Source: Puccinellia tenuiflora
Taxonomy: Eukaryota; Streptophyta; Magnoliopsida; Poales; Poaceae
Reading direction: 5' to 3'
Length of the DNA stretch: 64,000 bases
Assembly: GCA_012064385.1 (NCBI GenBank)
Contig: QRDG01000238.1
Span: forward strand, 852,518-916,517
The position numbers were made by a program, and so were the translations under genes. Shown piece by piece: positions 44,833 to 55,517 of the stretch (position 1 is its first letter; each line of letters begins with the position of its first letter). The notes beneath the pieces are model-generated. The model searched no databases and was not told the DNA's origin. It worked only from the letters and a program-made list of their open reading frames with translations.

Positions 44833-47800
44833 TGTCACATCCCGAAAATTCGTCCCTAATGTTAGTAATATTTTCTCGCGCTTGAAAAACTTTTCCTATT
44901 TTCAAAATGAACATGTTGGTCTTTGACTTGACTTTGGTTTAGCTCTCTTAGAAATTTCCCAGCAATTTCCCGACCCTTGTCGACACCCACCATAACTTCA
45001 TACCATTGTTTTGCTGATCGAACATTGATTCCATTTGAACATTCTAAAACCCTCCCATCTATCCCACCAAAAGCCACCATCCCAATTACAGCTTGAGATA
45101 AATTCTACCAAGCTACCATATGGTTCCCTCATACATATAGATCACTCCCATGGAAAAACATTTCATAGTCCCATGCAATAATTCCAAGTTTATTCATATT
45201 TCCTATTATGCCATTTTCAGTCCAAAAATTATTTGGACACCTTCCACTCATCCAAAAATTCTGCAATTTTGGTGAGGTGCATGATTTGCCCTCCTGAACA
45301 TTTCACTCCATTGGCCCAACCTCATGTGAGCAATATTTGAGGTACTTCCTTTGTAATGCCCTTTTCATGCCTATTTGCAATTTCCAAAGCAACCCCTAGC
45401 TACAAAAATCATTTTGCATTGAAACATTTCCAGATTGACAACCTCCCATATATAACCTCATAACCACAATATCAGAGCAATATCATTTGAGGAAGCACAC
45501 TTGGCATGCCCATGCCATTAGGGCATTTTTGGACACCGAATTGTTTGACCACTCTCCATGTACCCAATTGAGCTCAAACTTCACATACATACTCCTTATA
45601 CCTATCCTAGCCTACTGTGAATTTTTGGGATTTTTCTGAGATGGGGAAGACCTCTGTCATTTCATCGAACACCTGGCGCAACCCCGGTTTTCTGAAAATC
45701 TTATACATAAAAGTTTGTCGCCTTTGAGTGATTCTAGTTTTGTTGTGTTGGTCTCGTCGTTACGAACCCGGTGGTGCGACCCGTTCTCCATTTCATGCCC
45801 CGAGTCAACGGGAACGCGACGATGTCGCTCGCGTCGCGCTCTGGACATCCCGGACGCACGATTAGGCGTGACCTAAATCTGCCAAGCCCTAATCCCCCGG
45901 CACCAGTGAATTCCCTGTGCACCACTGCGCGTCCAGCTCGACGTTCCTATCCGGCTCTCGATCCTAACCCCTGAGTTGGGTCACCGATACTTTAACCGTG
46001 GTGAAACTCCAACCCCGGTCACCCCTTAGCCTCCCCCTTGCTTAAAAACCAAAAATGGGGCAGCCCGAGCTCATTTCCCCCCCCCCCCCCCGCCCCCTGC
46101 ACTCCACTCCCTCTGACCCAGCATACTCCTCTCCCCCTCCACCTGCTCGAGAAGCCAGAGGCTTGGCGTGCACGGCCGCCTTGGCCGCACCGAGCTCGAG
46201 CTCACCCGTGCGCCCCCCTGCCGACCCCGAGCCCAGCCCCAGCTCCCTCCTTCCCCGACCACGGCCCGTCACCGCCGTCCCTCCCCTGCCCTTGCTAGCC
46301 AACCCTCCGGAGCAGCAGTTGGAGGCCGAAGCCATCCCGTTCATCCTCTGCTGACCACGGCCGAGCCCGTGCTCGACGCGCCCCTCGCGCAGAGCCTCTC
46401 CCCGACCACCTCGGACCCTCCCCGGGCGCGGCGCTGCACCACCATATCGCTGCCGTCCTTGGCTGGCCCCGCCAGGCCGCCCATCGCCGGCAGCCGTCGA
46501 CCTCTGGCGCCACCCCGTACGCTCCCGTGTGTGCTCGTGCGAAGGAGGAAGTTGACCACGTCCCCGCCGCCGGCCCCACCTCCCACAACCGCGGGGAGCC
46601 GCCGCCGTGCCATCCCGTCCCCGCCTCCGGCCGGTCCTCCCGGCGTCTCCTCCGCCAACCCCAGCCGGCCGCTCGCCGTCCCTGTGCGTGCAAGCACGGG
46701 AGAGAAGACGGTCCAGTGGATCGATTCGATCCGTTCTTCGTCGCCTGTTTCCGTTACCGAACCGTTTGCAGCCCAGCAGAGGCAGCGGTCCAGCAGCAGT
46801 TTTGGCCCAGCCCAGCGGCCCACCAGCGGCCTGCCCCGCGCTGGCGCCAGCACGTGCGCGTGCGGTGCGCAGCAGCCCATCCGCGGCCCAGTCGGGCAGA
46901 GCGACAGCCCATGCCGTTTTTTCTTCATCGTTATGTTTTATTTATTTTCCCTGGTAAGCAACTTTAAACGACGATATCTCTTGAACCGTAGCTCCGATCG
47001 GAGTGATTCAAATTTGTAAATTCCTATCTTGAAAGGATCTGTCCAGTGATGTATGTTTTATTTTTTTTAATATTCGTATACTCAGCACCCTTGTGTGCAT
47101 GCGTAGGTGTATCCCGCGGTACCGGCAAACCGAGGCCCTAAAACCGTGACGTTCGTGACCCTCAAAGCCAAGCGGTGTCGACCTTCGGAGGCAAGCTAAC
47201 CACTTGCTATGAACACTCAAGCGGTGTTTGTTTGTTTGTACTTTACCCGGTCATATCGGTGCATTTTATTGCTTATTATCATCTGTCAACTGTGCGTCAC
47301 GAGATATCGTGGCTTTGTTTACATTCTGTTAACTGTGCGTCACGAGATATCGTGGCTTTGTTTACAACCTTTCAACTGTGCGTCACGAGATATCGTGACT
47401 TTGTTTCATACCTGTAATACGATAAACCCATGTCCCGTGGGTTGAGTTCCGGTACCCCGTCTAAATACACGTTGGGCCCTACCCAAGTGGATTGAAGCGG
47501 CTACTTTTCTGTAGAGTTGTGGCGTGTGTTGGACGGTACCATGCACCACTCCCCATTCCGGCGACGATGGACTGGGGGAACCGCCGCAGTCAATGGAATG
47601 GTGGAACGGAATCGTGTGGACGCCTCCACTAACTTTTGTAGTCGATCTGTGGCTGCTACTGGCCGGAGGCATCTCCGCCATCGCCCGGTTGACGCTAACC
47701 AATTGTGTTATTTTATTGACTTACTCGACCCGTGGCTGCTACTGGCCGGAGACATCTCCGTCCTCGCCCGGTTGATTTTGTTATTTTATTTTATTTTAGT

Positions 47801-49480
47801 TTCTTACTCGACCCGTGGCTGCTACTGGCCGGAGACATCTCCGCCCTCGCCCGGTTGATTGTGCTATTTTATTTCTTTACTCAACCTGTGGCTGTTACTG
47901 GCCGGAGGCATCTCCGCCATCGCCCGGTTGAATTCATTCTTCCTTGCTGAATTATTACATGATTATTGTTGCTTATTGCTTGAACTATTGTGTGCAGTTT
48001 GCTTCTGTTTCATGTTGAGGTGATGTTATGGTTTTGCATTGGACTAATCTGTTTCATGTCGATATGATATTATATTTATTGTGTTGGACTAACCCTCTGT
48101 TGTTGGAATTGTTGTTGAAAGAAACTGGATTAAATGAACCAACCCTCCAAGCTTCGATAGGGTCAGTCCATAGTGCCACCAATCTGAACATTGAATGCAC
48201 TACCACTGTCGCCCAAATGGGAGAGCCATAGCCTATGTAACCTATCAGGCCTCCTTTGATGCTACCCACTTGGCAAGTCTAGTCGGATACTGCATAGTTG
48301 TGGTCGGGGCTAGTCTTGTGAAGGTTCCGGAGCTAGGCGTCGCTCATGAGTTGGGGACGTGCCGGATTCACTTCGTCATAAGACATAAAGTTATGTCGGT
48401 AGCTATACAGGGAGTGTCTTGGTAGCGTGAACGGTTATGTAAGTGTATCTTGCCCTAGCTAAGTAAGGTGCACTTAGATGGGTGGTAACTGCAACCTCTC
48501 GAGAGTGTGTCAACTAGCAGCTAGCCTTGTTCCTAGGTTATGGAACAGTTCAGTGTCGGTCACACTATTGTCCTTTGTCGAGTCCGGAGGTTAAACTTAA
48601 AGTTTGGTTGGAAAGAAAGGTGAACAGCCTGAGTACAATAAGCTGACGCAGGGAATGTTACTCGAGTTGTGGATGGTTACCCGCGTTTGGGGGTGACGGT
48701 GTGATCGTTGGGAGCCTAGAGTTAGGCCCGAGCCAACGTCAGCCGTGTATGCCCGAGCAGAGATATGAGGCCAGTGGGCCTAGCTGTTTGACATATGTGG
48801 TAAGGCCGTTGAGCCTAGTTGTGACGACAGGTGCAGTCATAATATTAGGTACCAAGGGACACACTCGTTATTCGTCACAGGTAAGCTCTTTGTGTGATCT
48901 CCGGTACACGATCCAACCCCACCTGGCTTGGACTCTATACTGGCGATACCCCTATTATTTGCTTATGCCATGATTTGTCGTGCTGCCTTGTTGCTACCCA
49001 CTTGGACTGCCGTAAGTAGACACTTGCCATGTTTAGATTATTTCTGTTGCTAGTTACCTGTTGCCTGATTGCTTGACTGTTCATGTCTTGTGGTTGTTTT
49101 CTTGCGAGTACGTCACCGTACTCAAACTGGCTTTTCATGTGGCCAGACGTTGAGAGGATTCCTCTTCTACCCTAGCAAAGAGATGGAGCAAGAGCATGCT
49201 AGGATCAGTAGCCCAGCCAGATGCCTGTGGAATGGAGCCGCACTAAGCCGTTGTCGTATCATTGTCTTCCGCTGCCAGTTAAACTCTGTCCAGTGCCATA
49301 CTTGGCCTTGATAATTTTTCAAGCCTTTATGGCCATGTAAAACCATTTGTAGCCCTCTGGGCCTGATTGTGTAATGATATTTCTGCTATGTTGCATTGTC
49401 GTAACGTGCGGCCGGATATCCTGGACTGGCGCACGGGGCGACCGCCTCTCTGGCGATATGTGTCAGAGGGGGGTGCCACA
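44833..49480 (+). repeat. 3' LTR of the non-autonomous element
   Basis: Colinear with 38321-42957 with few substitutions, a shorter C run (46077-46091) and differences in the repeat arrays. Confidence 0.9.
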
Positions 49481-49485
49481 ACGGA

Positions 49486-52273
49486 GATCCCGTCTCCTGC
49501 CAACGAGGAGGCCCGGCCGCTCATCAGCTTTGCCGAGGAGAGCATCGAGGAGCAACTCCAGTGCATGCCCGTGTTCGATGAGTGGGGAATTGTGCCCGCA
49601 GGGCACAGCGGGCCTCGCCCCAACCCGTGGGCGGCGGAGCCGGAGTACATGGACGAGTCTCCGGAGCCGGAGGAGGTCGAAGAGTCTGCCGAGGAAGAGG
49701 CCTCGAGAGGCGAGGACCCCTTTGGCGAGGACGAGGCCTCGAGGGGCACCGACCCCGTTGGCGAGGACGAGGCATCGAGAGGCGCCAACCCTCGAGAGGC
49801 TCCGCCGGCTCCTCAAGGAGCACTCCGGACGAGGTGGACCTCCAGGTGCTCTCCTCCAGCGAGGAGGAGGATGCCTTCCGCATCGCCCGCTCCCGATGTG
49901 TCGAGGAGGAGGAGACGAGCGGCGGCGGGGGAGGACGCTGCGAGCCCCGCTCTAAGGCCACCCACGACAGGAGAGCCGCGACCGCGAGGAGCGCTCCTCG
50001 CGAGGAGGCAAGGGCGCCTCAAGAGGAGGCCGGAGCAAGCAACACCCAACCGCCCAAGGCGAAGAAGAGGGTGTGGGTGATGGCTGACGAGTAAGCCTTG
50101 ACTCTTCTTTTTCTTTTATCATTTTGCTTCTGGAGAACCCCCTTGAAGGATCTTCAACTTGTCTTCCTTTCAGGCAACCTGCGGAGCCAAAGAGGCGGCG
50201 GCTCCGCAATCTTGGAGAGACCACTAGCGTCGTCGCAGAGACGCCTGCGGCTGACGAGCCGCGACAGGTGGCTGTCCCTCCCACGGGTGAGCACCGCGCG
50301 GAGGAGGTGGACGAAGAGGTGGCGCCGTCGCCGCCTCGGGCGGCGACTCCTCCTGTGGTGGAGCAACACGCGGAGGGGGTGGCTGAAGAGGCGGCGCCGT
50401 CGTCGGCTCGGGCGGCGACTCCTCCCGTGGTGGAGCACCGCGCAGAGGAGGTGACCGAAGAGGTGGCGCCGCCGTTGCCAACTAGGGCGGCCACTCCTCC
50501 CGTCCAGCTCGAGACGGAGGAGGAGAGAGTGGACGAGGAGATCGTCATGGAGCCGCCTCCAGAGGAGGAGGAGGCTCCCTCGAGAGGGGCCGATGCGCCC
50601 GAGGCCGTGGCGGACGCGGCCGTCACGGAAGGGGCAGGGAACGCCCCTGAGGAGCAGGAGGCAGAGGCACCTCTGGAGCCCACAGGCGCCGGAGCTGGGC
50701 GCGAGAGGACGCCCAGCCCCCAGAGGGCACCCGAAGCGGGTGCCGAGGGAGGCGCCCCCACGAGCCCCCGGGCCGCACCAGAGGCGGCCGTGAGCCCAAG
50801 GCAGGAGGCCTCGGGTGCCTCGACAAGGGTCGAGGCCTCTGCACCCAGCAGCGGTGCGGGGACCTTGGCGCTGCAGGAACCGCGGCGCCAAGCAATTCGT
50901 CGCCGAGTCGTTCTCAACCAGGCGTGGCGGACGCTCGACGAGCTGGAGGAGCAGCTCACCGAAGAAGAACTCGCCCTAGCGGAGGAACGGACAAGGCTTG
51001 GCGAGGCCTGGGCCCTCCTCTACGAGAGGGTGGAGTTGTGCCGCCGGCAGGATGCGGCAGCCCAGGCGGAGCGCCAAGAGGCCCTTCGCTTCGCCAAGGA
51101 GACTCGCGACAGCGTCAAGCGGGAGGCGGAGGAGGTGATGGACCAGCTGGATGCCGCCAGGGAAGCGTTCGAGGTGGAGACCGCCTCCAAGCACGAGGAG
51201 CTAGCGGCCGTGGAGCAGAAACTCGCCGCTGACTCCGAGGTCGCAAGGGGCAGCTTGAAGGAGCTCCGCGAGCTGCTGGATGCTCGCGAGGGGCAGCTGG
51301 CGCCACGCGAGGCAGAGCTGGAGGGACGCGAGAGAGAGATCTCCCTCCGTGAGAAGGAGTTGCGCCAGCGCGAGGAGCAGGTCCAGCTACTCGAGAAGGA
51401 CCAGGCCACCGCGAGGGGCAGCTGCAGGAGCGCGAGGGCCGGGTGGCCAGGGACGAAGACTCCTCCGCCGAGCGCCAAGAGAAGGCCAACACCGACCTCG
51501 CGGCGGAGCAGAAGAGGATCCAGGAGGAGGCTGACACCAAGGTCAAGCTTATCCGCGAAAGCCTCTCCATGGACTATGAGGAGAAGGTCACGAAGCAGGA
51601 GGACCGCTTCAAGTCCAAGCGCAAGGAGCTCCAGGACCGCATCAAGGAGCTCGAGCAGGAGGAGAAGCGGATGACCTCCTGCCTCGAGCAAGCCAGGGAG
51701 GCCCAGGCTCGCGCAGAGGGGAACGCCGTCGCCCTGGAGAGAGACCTGGACGAGCTCCGATAGCAGGTGGGGCCGGCCGTAGCTCTCATGCAGCGGGCGC
51801 GGGACCAGCGCCAGATCGGCCAGTCCATGTCACGCCAGCGCCAGTGCATTCTCCAAGACTTAGTGAACCACGCACGCACCTTTGGGGACGACTTCAGGAT
51901 CGAGGTTCCCCCCTTCTCCGCAGGGGCCGACGACGAGGCGGCGTACTCGTTCTTCTTCGAGCAATTCCTCGGAAAGCTTGAAGGGGTCGTGAAGGGCTTC
52001 GACGAGCACGTCGTGGAGGAGAGCCGTGATCTCCTCGTCATCGCCACCACCCGCATCTTCAGCAACCTCGTGAGGCTCCAGCCCTCACTTGACCTTGAGG
52101 ACGTGATGGCGCCGCCGGGCGTCATCAGCAACAAGGCGCGGGAGGCCGCCAACGCGTACGCCAAGAAATTCGACCAAGTCGTGGTCGAAGGCGACGACGA
52201 GGAGGATGCCCTGGAGGAGGAGGTGGAGGCTGCCGTGGACGGAGCGGGCACCTCAGGAGGCGCGACGGCCTGA
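49486..52273 (+). pseudogene. Antisense gene of the Tat element, C-terminal part: acidic and long coiled-coil protein
   Basis: It resumes the frame broken at 38320. First comes an acidic stretch with EEASRGEDPFGEDEASRG repeats and a serine/glutamate patch, with a frameshift near 49820. An 83-base intron (50091 GTAAGC to 50173 TTTCAG) then joins exons in phase. Exon 2 encodes Pro/Glu repeats with ATPPV motifs and a long heptad-like coiled coil rich in E, R, L and A (about 50930-51760). A conserved-looking C-terminal globular segment follows (about 51900-52270), ending in TGA. Further breaks are a frameshift near 51415 and an in-frame TAG near 51761. Function is unknown; the coiled coil suggests oligomerisation. 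Confidence 0.6.
50091..50173 (+). other. Predicted 83-base intron in the antisense gene
   Basis: Donor GA|GTAAGCC, T-rich interior, acceptor TTTCAG|GC. Splicing keeps the reading frame from one exon into the next, whereas reading through meets TAA at once. Confidence 0.6.
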
Positions 52274-53165
52274 GCTCTTCTTCCTGTATCTGGACGTGCA
52301 GGGGCATGAATTATCTTAGTATTTCTTTTGTAGTGGCTTTTGTAAAGACTTGCTTTAAGCTGTGTTTGCTTGGTGAATATCCCTCGTGAGGCTTTTGTCT
52401 TCCCTTTCATGTCTTTTTTGCTCTACGTCTTAGGACCCTCTCTTAGCGCTACACCACCGCCGCTTCGGTATGTGAGAGTCAGGGCTCCACAAGGCCGGGG
52501 GGTGCGTGAGGCCTCAAGAGGTAAGAGCTCCCAAGTCGCGATGCTTGGGGCTCCCCTTTAACGTGCAAGCAGCCCATGAGGCGCAGGAGAGAGAAAAGAG
52601 GCTCGAGGGACGAAAACCAGCGAAAAGAATTTCAACCAAGTGTTTGGACTTAGCTTCACGAGACGTTTTTCCTTGGAGAGGGTGTTGGTTCCCTGACGAG
52701 GTGTTTTCGCCTTGGAGAGGGTGTTGGTTCCCTGACGAGGTGTTTTCGCCTTGGAGAGGGTGTTGGTTCCCTGACGAGGTATCTTGGACCTATTTCCTGC
52801 GTTTTGACAGATAGGCGTACCCGCAAGCAATACATAGCTAGAACTTATGCGCGCTCGTAGGTTCCTTCATGAGTGTCTCGCGAGGAGAATAGGCACCAAG
52901 GTCCTTGGTGAGTTGACGTGCACGGGAGCCGGCTCATGAGTTCAGAGCTCCTTGGGAGTTGACGTGCATGAAAGCTGACCCGTGAGTTCAGAGCTCGGAT
53001 CCCTTGGGTTTGAGGCACTGCCGGGATGCTCCCGTGGCATGGCACCATGCTAGCCCCCGCTCGCGAGGTACACAGGAGGGACCATACGAGCAAGGATGAA
53101 ACAGCAATAACATAAAGGCTTACCGAAGCAACCACATATGCTGGCGCAGAGCGCAAAGGTTCAAA
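52274..53165 (+). other. Region between the convergent antisense gene and pol
   Basis: No gene is seen. It holds three 39-bp tandem repeats at 52671-52787 (unit starting CCTTGGAGAGGGTGTTGG). The remainder is unique-looking untranslated sequence with several GCGAGG-type short words. Confidence 0.55.
52671..52787 (+). repeat. Three 39-bp tandem repeats
   Basis: Units at 52671-52709, 52710-52748 and 52749-52787. The first two are identical and the third diverges in its last bases. Confidence 0.85.
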
Positions 53166-55142
53166 TTGACCTGAAACATAGGTTCATTACACTGGCGTGG
53201 CCAGAAACACAAAAAATCCGCCATGTCAGGCATGGGGTTCCACATGCTGTGGCTGAGACTCTCGAGGGGGCGTGCTCGGGGCAACGCATGTAGAGAGAGC
53301 TCAGAGGGGGCCCCTATGCGGGGGTGGCATGTAGAGCCAAGGCGTGGTGCCTGAAGAGGTTACCTTGCCGAGGCGTGATGGCTTGGGAGTCTTCTCGAAC
53401 GGCCCGCGGCAACGTATAGTAGAGAGGGGAGCCCGAAGTTTTTCCTCGTGGAGGACGATGGCGCGTGACTCTCCCTTGACGCAAAAAGTTGCTCGCCGAG
53501 GGCGATCAGGGGTAGAACTTGCGCAGGTGCTGGATGTTCCAGGGGTTGGCGACAGGGATGCCGTCCTCCGTCTCGGGCCGCGCGGAGCCAGGCCTGGCGA
53601 TGTGCACGACTCTGTAGGGGCCTTCCCACATTGGCGAGAGCTTGTGGAGGCGTGCCCTGGAGAGGATTCTCCTCAGGACAAGGTCTCCTGCTTTGAGAGT
53701 GCGCGGGCGGATGTGGCGGCTGTGGTAGCGACGGAGATCCTGCTGGTACCTTGCCGCTCTCAGGGCCGCATTGCGGCGGAGCCCTTCAAGCAGCAGGAGG
53801 TCGTCGTTGCGGAGTTCGTCCAGCTCAGCCTCCTTGAAGGCCAAGACTCGTGGAGAGCCATGAGTGATCTCACTGGGGAGGACGGCTTCAGCACCATAGA
53901 CGAGGGAGAACGGCATCTCACGAGTTGGCTTTGTTGGCGTGGTGCGGATGGACCAGAGCACCGAGGGGAGCTCATCGATCCAGTGCTTGTCGCTGGCCTT
54001 GAGGCGGTTGAAGCTTCTCGTCTTGAGGCCCTTGAACACCTCGGCGTTGGCTCGCTCAGCCTGCCCGTTGCTTCGTGGGTGCGCCACCGAGGCGTAGCAG
54101 ATTTGGGCGCCGAGGCTGCCGCAGTATGACTTGAAGGCGCCGCTGATGAATTGTGAGCCGTTGTCGGTGATGATGCGGTTGGGCACGCCGAAGCGGTAGA
54201 CCAAGCTCCTGATGAATTTTACCGCCGACTTCGCCGGTATGGTGCGCACGGGTTCCACCTCAGGCCACTTGGTGAATTTGTCGATGGCGACGTAGAGGTA
54301 GCGGTAGCCCCCGAGCGCTCGCGGGAAGGGTCCCAGCAGGTCCAGCCCCCAGACCGCGAACGGCCAGGAGAGCGGGATCGTCTGGAGTCCTTGCGCGGGC
54401 TGGTGGATTTGCTTGGCGTGGAATTGGCATGCGTCGCAGGATTGGACGATGGCAGCTGCATCTTGAAGCACTGAGGGCCAGTAGAAGCCACTCCGGAAGA
54501 CCTTGCCTGCAAGGGTGCGCGAGGAAGAATGGTGGCCGCACTCTCCTTTGTGGATGTCGTTGATGAGCTGGCGGCCTTCCTCGGCAGGGACGCACCGCAA
54601 GGCAACCCCATTGGGGCGCTTACGGTACAGGTCTCCGTCGTGGAGGCAGTAAGACTTGGCCTGGCGAGCAATTCTTTCGGCTTCTGCGTCGTCTTCGGGG
54701 AGGACTCGGTCTTGCAGGTAGTTCTTGATCTCGTCGATCCAACTAGTGTCTTGGCGTACCAGAGTCAGCAGCAAGCGATCGCCAGAGGGGAGCCCGCAGT
54801 TTGGTGCTCCACTTGATGGGGCTGGTGGGAGCTCCTCGTCGATGCTGATGTTGACCACTGGTTGCTTGACCTAGGCCTTGGTGAGTCTCTCCTCGAACAC
54901 TCCAGGCTTCTGGGTTTCTCTTCTTGCTGCTCGCCTGGCGATTTCATCTGCTTCTTGGTTTTCTGCTCGCGGGATGTGTTTGAGCTCCATGCCCCTGAAG
55001 TGCTTCTCCAGCTTGCGTACCTCTTCAAGGTAGGCCACCATGTAGGTGTCCTTAGGCGTGTAGCTTTTGTTTGAGAAGTTGACGAGGAGCTGGGAGTCGC
55101 CCTTGATGAGGATGCGCTTGATGCCGAGGGCGATGGCGGCTC
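53166..55142 (-). repeat. Direct duplication of the pol 3' half, first copy
   Basis: Matches 55144-about 57153 in the same orientation, with scattered substitutions and a roughly 50-base difference near 53340. The copies meet at the single ambiguous base 55143. Confidence 0.85.
53506..55142 (-). pseudogene. pol: Duplicated pol fragment: end of second RNase H plus integrase
   Basis: Minus-strand coding from the RNase H segment (ILIKGDSQLLVNFSNKSYT) through the linker and full integrase (zinc finger, WGLDLLGPFP, IITDNGSQF, GQAERANAE) to LRKFYP and the stop. A TAG near 54870 lies upstream of the open 450-codon frame. Its 5' end is cut at 55142 by the N junction, so it has no RT and no start. 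Confidence 0.85.
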
Positions 55143-55143
55143 N
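55143..55143. other. Ambiguous base (N) at the duplication junction
   Basis: The only N in the window lies exactly where the two direct copies meet, so the join may be an assembly seam. Confidence 0.95.
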
Positions 55144-55517
55144 TTGACCTGAAACATAGGTTCATTACACTGGCGTGGCCAGAAACACAAAAATCCGCCA
55201 TGTCAGGCATGGGGTTCCACATGCTGTGGCTGAGACTCTCGAGGGGGCGTGCTCGGGGCGACGCATGTAGAGAGAGCTCAGAGGGGCCCCTATGCGGGGG
55301 TGGCTTGTAGAGCCTGCGGTCCACCATGGCTGGGCATGGGGATCCACCTCGCCAAGGCATGGTGCTTGAAGAAGTCACCTTGCCGAGGCGCGGTGGCTTG
55401 GGAGTCTTCTCGAACGGCCCGCGGCAGCGTAGTAGAGAGGGGAGCCCGAAATTTTTCCTCGTGGAGGATGATGGCGCGAGGCTCTCCCTTGATGCAAAAA
55501 TTGCTCGTCGAGGACGA

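Larger units (their letters stand above)
38321..49480 (+). mobile_element. Non-autonomous long-LTR retrotransposon nested in the antisense gene
   Basis: Two LTRs of 4.64-4.65 kb (38321-42957 and 44833-49480; TGTCACATCCCG...GGTGCCACA) enclose only 1,875 bases. These hold an initiator-Met primer site, one ORF and a polypurine tract. There is no gag, RT or integrase. The perfect 5-bp duplication ACGGA proves insertion as a unit. The LTR ends, primer site, pre-LTR inverted repeat and hairpin all resemble element 1's group, so it was probably mobilised by proteins of an autonomous Del/Tekay-like relative. Confidence 0.9.

Noticed and set aside
52370..52814. Repeated WRGCWFPDEV peptide units
   Set aside because: Translation of the 39-bp tandem repeat, with no wider coding support.
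53344..54129. 261-codon + frame, and the similar 55326-56141
   Set aside because: They are shadows of the minus-strand integrase, which has clear catalytic motifs.
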